Below are positions 6,022-7,016 of a stretch of DNA of 7,016 nt, one piece after another. The translations under genes were made by a program, and so were the position numbers. Under the pieces are notes generated by a model. That model was given only the letters and a program-made list of their open reading frames with translations. It searched no databases and was not told the origin of the DNA. The number at the start of each line of letters is the position of its first letter. Positions within the stretch are counted from its first letter, which is position 1. This DNA comes from Dehalococcoidia bacterium (GTDB lineage Bacteria > Chloroflexota > Dehalococcoidia > Dehalococcoidales > DAOWLH01): contig DAOWLH010000028.1 of the NCBI GenBank assembly GCA_030643515.1, positions 1-7,016 of the forward strand. The letters run 5' to 3'.

Positions 6022-6588
6022 ATTAAATATCTGCGTGTCAACCAGATGATCCGTGGCAAGGATGTCCGCCTGGTGGGTGAAAAGGGGGAGCAGTTGGGTG
6101 TTATGCCCCTTTTTCAGGCACGGGAAGTTGCGCAGAAGCTCCAACTTGATCTGGTTGAGGTGGCACCGCAGGCAGTGCCTCCGGTATGCCGCATCATGGA
6201 TTATGGCAAGTATAAGTACCTCCAGACCAAGAAAGAGCGCGAAGCCAGGAAAAGCCAGAAGCTTTCACTGTTAAGAGAAGTCAGGATGCGCCCCAAGATT
6301 GGACGGCATGATTTTGATGCCAAGACAAGATCGGCCAAAAAGCTCCTGGAAGGTGGCGATAAGGTTAAGGTAACCATAATGTTCCGCGGCCGAGAGAATA
6401 CTCATCCTGAGCTTGGCCTGCAGCTGCTTAAGCGAGTGGCGGAGATACTAAAGGAAGTAGCTGCCATTGAGAAGGAACCGACCAGGGAAGGAGCGCGTTT
6501 GCATCTGATCCTGGCACCCCTGGCTGTCACCAAGAAAGCAAGGGAAGAGGTAAAGAAAGAAGAATATGCCGAAACTGAAAACACATAA
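6022..6588 (+). CDS. infC: Translation initiation factor IF-3
   Basis: Binds the 30S subunit, blocks premature joining of the 50S and rejects wrong start codons. Both domains are present: the N-domain with [16 protein letters not shown] and GEQLGVM and the signature [13 protein letters not shown], then a Lys/Arg linker, then the C-domain with [16 protein letters not shown] and MFRGRE. The first ATG (6046) would cut off the conserved LRVN segment and lies 37 bases from the good ribosome-binding site, so I place the start at ATT 6022 (188 residues), by analogy with the AUU start of E. coli infC; ATA 6019 fits spacing slightly better and cannot be excluded. AUU or AUA starts allow IF-3 to repress its own synthesis. 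The charged tail [12 protein letters not shown] extends past the usual end and overlaps rpmI by 23 bases. Confidence 0.93.
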   Translation: MKYLRVNQMIRGKDVRLVGEKGEQLGVMPLFQAREVAQKLQLDLVEVAPQAVPPVCRIMDYGKYKYLQTKKEREARKSQKLSLLREVRMRPKIGRHDFDAKTRSAKKLLEGGDKVKVTIMFRGRENTHPELGLQLLKRVAEILKEVAAIEKEPTREGARLHLILAPLAVTKKAREEVKKEEYAETENT

Positions 6589-6769
6589 GGGTGCCCGGAG
6601 CCGGTTCCACATTACCGGTACTGGCAAGCTGATGCGTACCAAGGGTGGCAAGAGCCATCTGCGCCGTCGCAAGTCGGCACGGGCAAAGAGACTTTTTGAT
6701 GAGATGATACCGCTCAATCAGCGGGACAGGGCCAGAATAAGGAGGCTGCTGCCTTACGGGGTGAGCTAG
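6566..6769 (+). CDS. rpmI: Large-subunit ribosomal protein bL35
   Basis: A 67-residue basic protein of the 50S subunit, full length for the family. It begins with the hallmark [10 protein letters not shown], continues with [16 protein letters not shown] and ends [11 protein letters not shown]. The ATG lies inside the end of infC in another frame, a 23-base overlap, with only a weak purine-rich stretch upstream, so translation is probably coupled to infC. Confidence 0.97.
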   Translation: MPKLKTHKGARSRFHITGTGKLMRTKGGKSHLRRRKSARAKRLFDEMIPLNQRDRARIRRLLPYGVS

Positions 6770-6783
6770 CTTGGGGGCGTATA

Positions 6784-7016
6784 TTGTCACGAGTAACGAG
6801 GGGTGTAACGGGACACCGCAGGCACAAGAAGATACTGGCCATGACCAAGGGGCATCGGGCAACGAAGCATTCGCTTTATCGCCGTGCTCATGAATCCATG
6901 CTCCACTCGCTGAATTACGCTTACAGACACCGAAGGGAGCGAAAAGGCGACCTGAGGCGTCTTTGGATTGCCCGCATAAACGCGGCCACCAGGGCCCACG
7001 GTGTTACCTATAGCCG
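6784..7016 (+). CDS. rplT: Large-subunit ribosomal protein bL20, 5' part (cut by window end)
   Basis: An early assembly protein of the 50S subunit that binds 23S rRNA. The visible 77 codons align with the family: MSRVTRGVT (usual MPRVKRGVT), RHKKIL, then LNYAYRHRRERKGDLRRLWIARINAA and GVTYSR. The family is about 115-120 residues, so roughly a third is missing beyond the edge. The start is TTG 6784, fixed by homology and by GGGGG (6773-6777) 6 bases upstream; no ATG or GTG is available there. It follows rpmI by 14 bases, in the standard order. The bL20 operator that represses rpmI in E. coli is not recognisable here. Confidence 0.95.
   Translation, partial: MSRVTRGVTGHRRHKKILAMTKGHRATKHSLYRRAHESMLHSLNYAYRHRRERKGDLRRLWIARINAATRAHGVTYS

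Overview
The window carries seven protein-coding genes, all on the + strand, in three blocks. It reads as bacterial chromosome from a moderately GC-rich organism. The order thrS-infC-rpmI-rplT, a threonyl-tRNA synthetase lacking the N-terminal TGS domain, frequent TTG starts and a split YedE-type transporter would fit an uncultured anaerobic bacterium such as a Dehalococcoidia-type Chloroflexota. That placement is inference from gene style, not from a marker comparison.

Block 1 (1-1707) looks like one transcription unit for sulfur or selenium handling. It holds the 3' part of a carbohydrate-kinase-fold protein related to the ADP-dependent NAD(P)H-hydrate dehydratase NnrD. Two short membrane proteins follow; together they make one YeeE/YedE-type transporter split into halves, joined by a TAATG stop/start overlap. 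A strong intrinsic terminator (1667-1707) closes the block. About 150 bases between the kinase-like gene and the first half-transporter hold only short broken reading frames.

Block 2 (1732-4008) is a single gene with its own probable promoter and a 128-base leader containing an 11-bp perfect hairpin. It encodes a 704-residue, extremely alanine-rich, Glu/Lys/Arg-patterned helical protein with no signal peptide and one C-terminal membrane segment. Inside are tandem 18-residue repeats, still recent at DNA level, and a separate gapless duplication of about 109 residues, itself built of two about 50-residue modules. I know no named family for it. It is the most novel item here: a predicted tail-anchored helical rod.

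Block 3 (4082-7016) is the translation cluster. A near-consensus extended -10 promoter is followed by an attenuator-like leader with two mutually exclusive hairpins, then thrS (TTG start, no TGS domain, editing and zinc residues intact). A second extended -10 promoter overlaps the thrS stop codon and would serve infC, whose start is almost certainly non-canonical (AUU or AUA). rpmI overlaps the end of infC by 23 bases, and rplT (TTG start) runs off the window edge. So none of three translation genes out of four begins with ATG.
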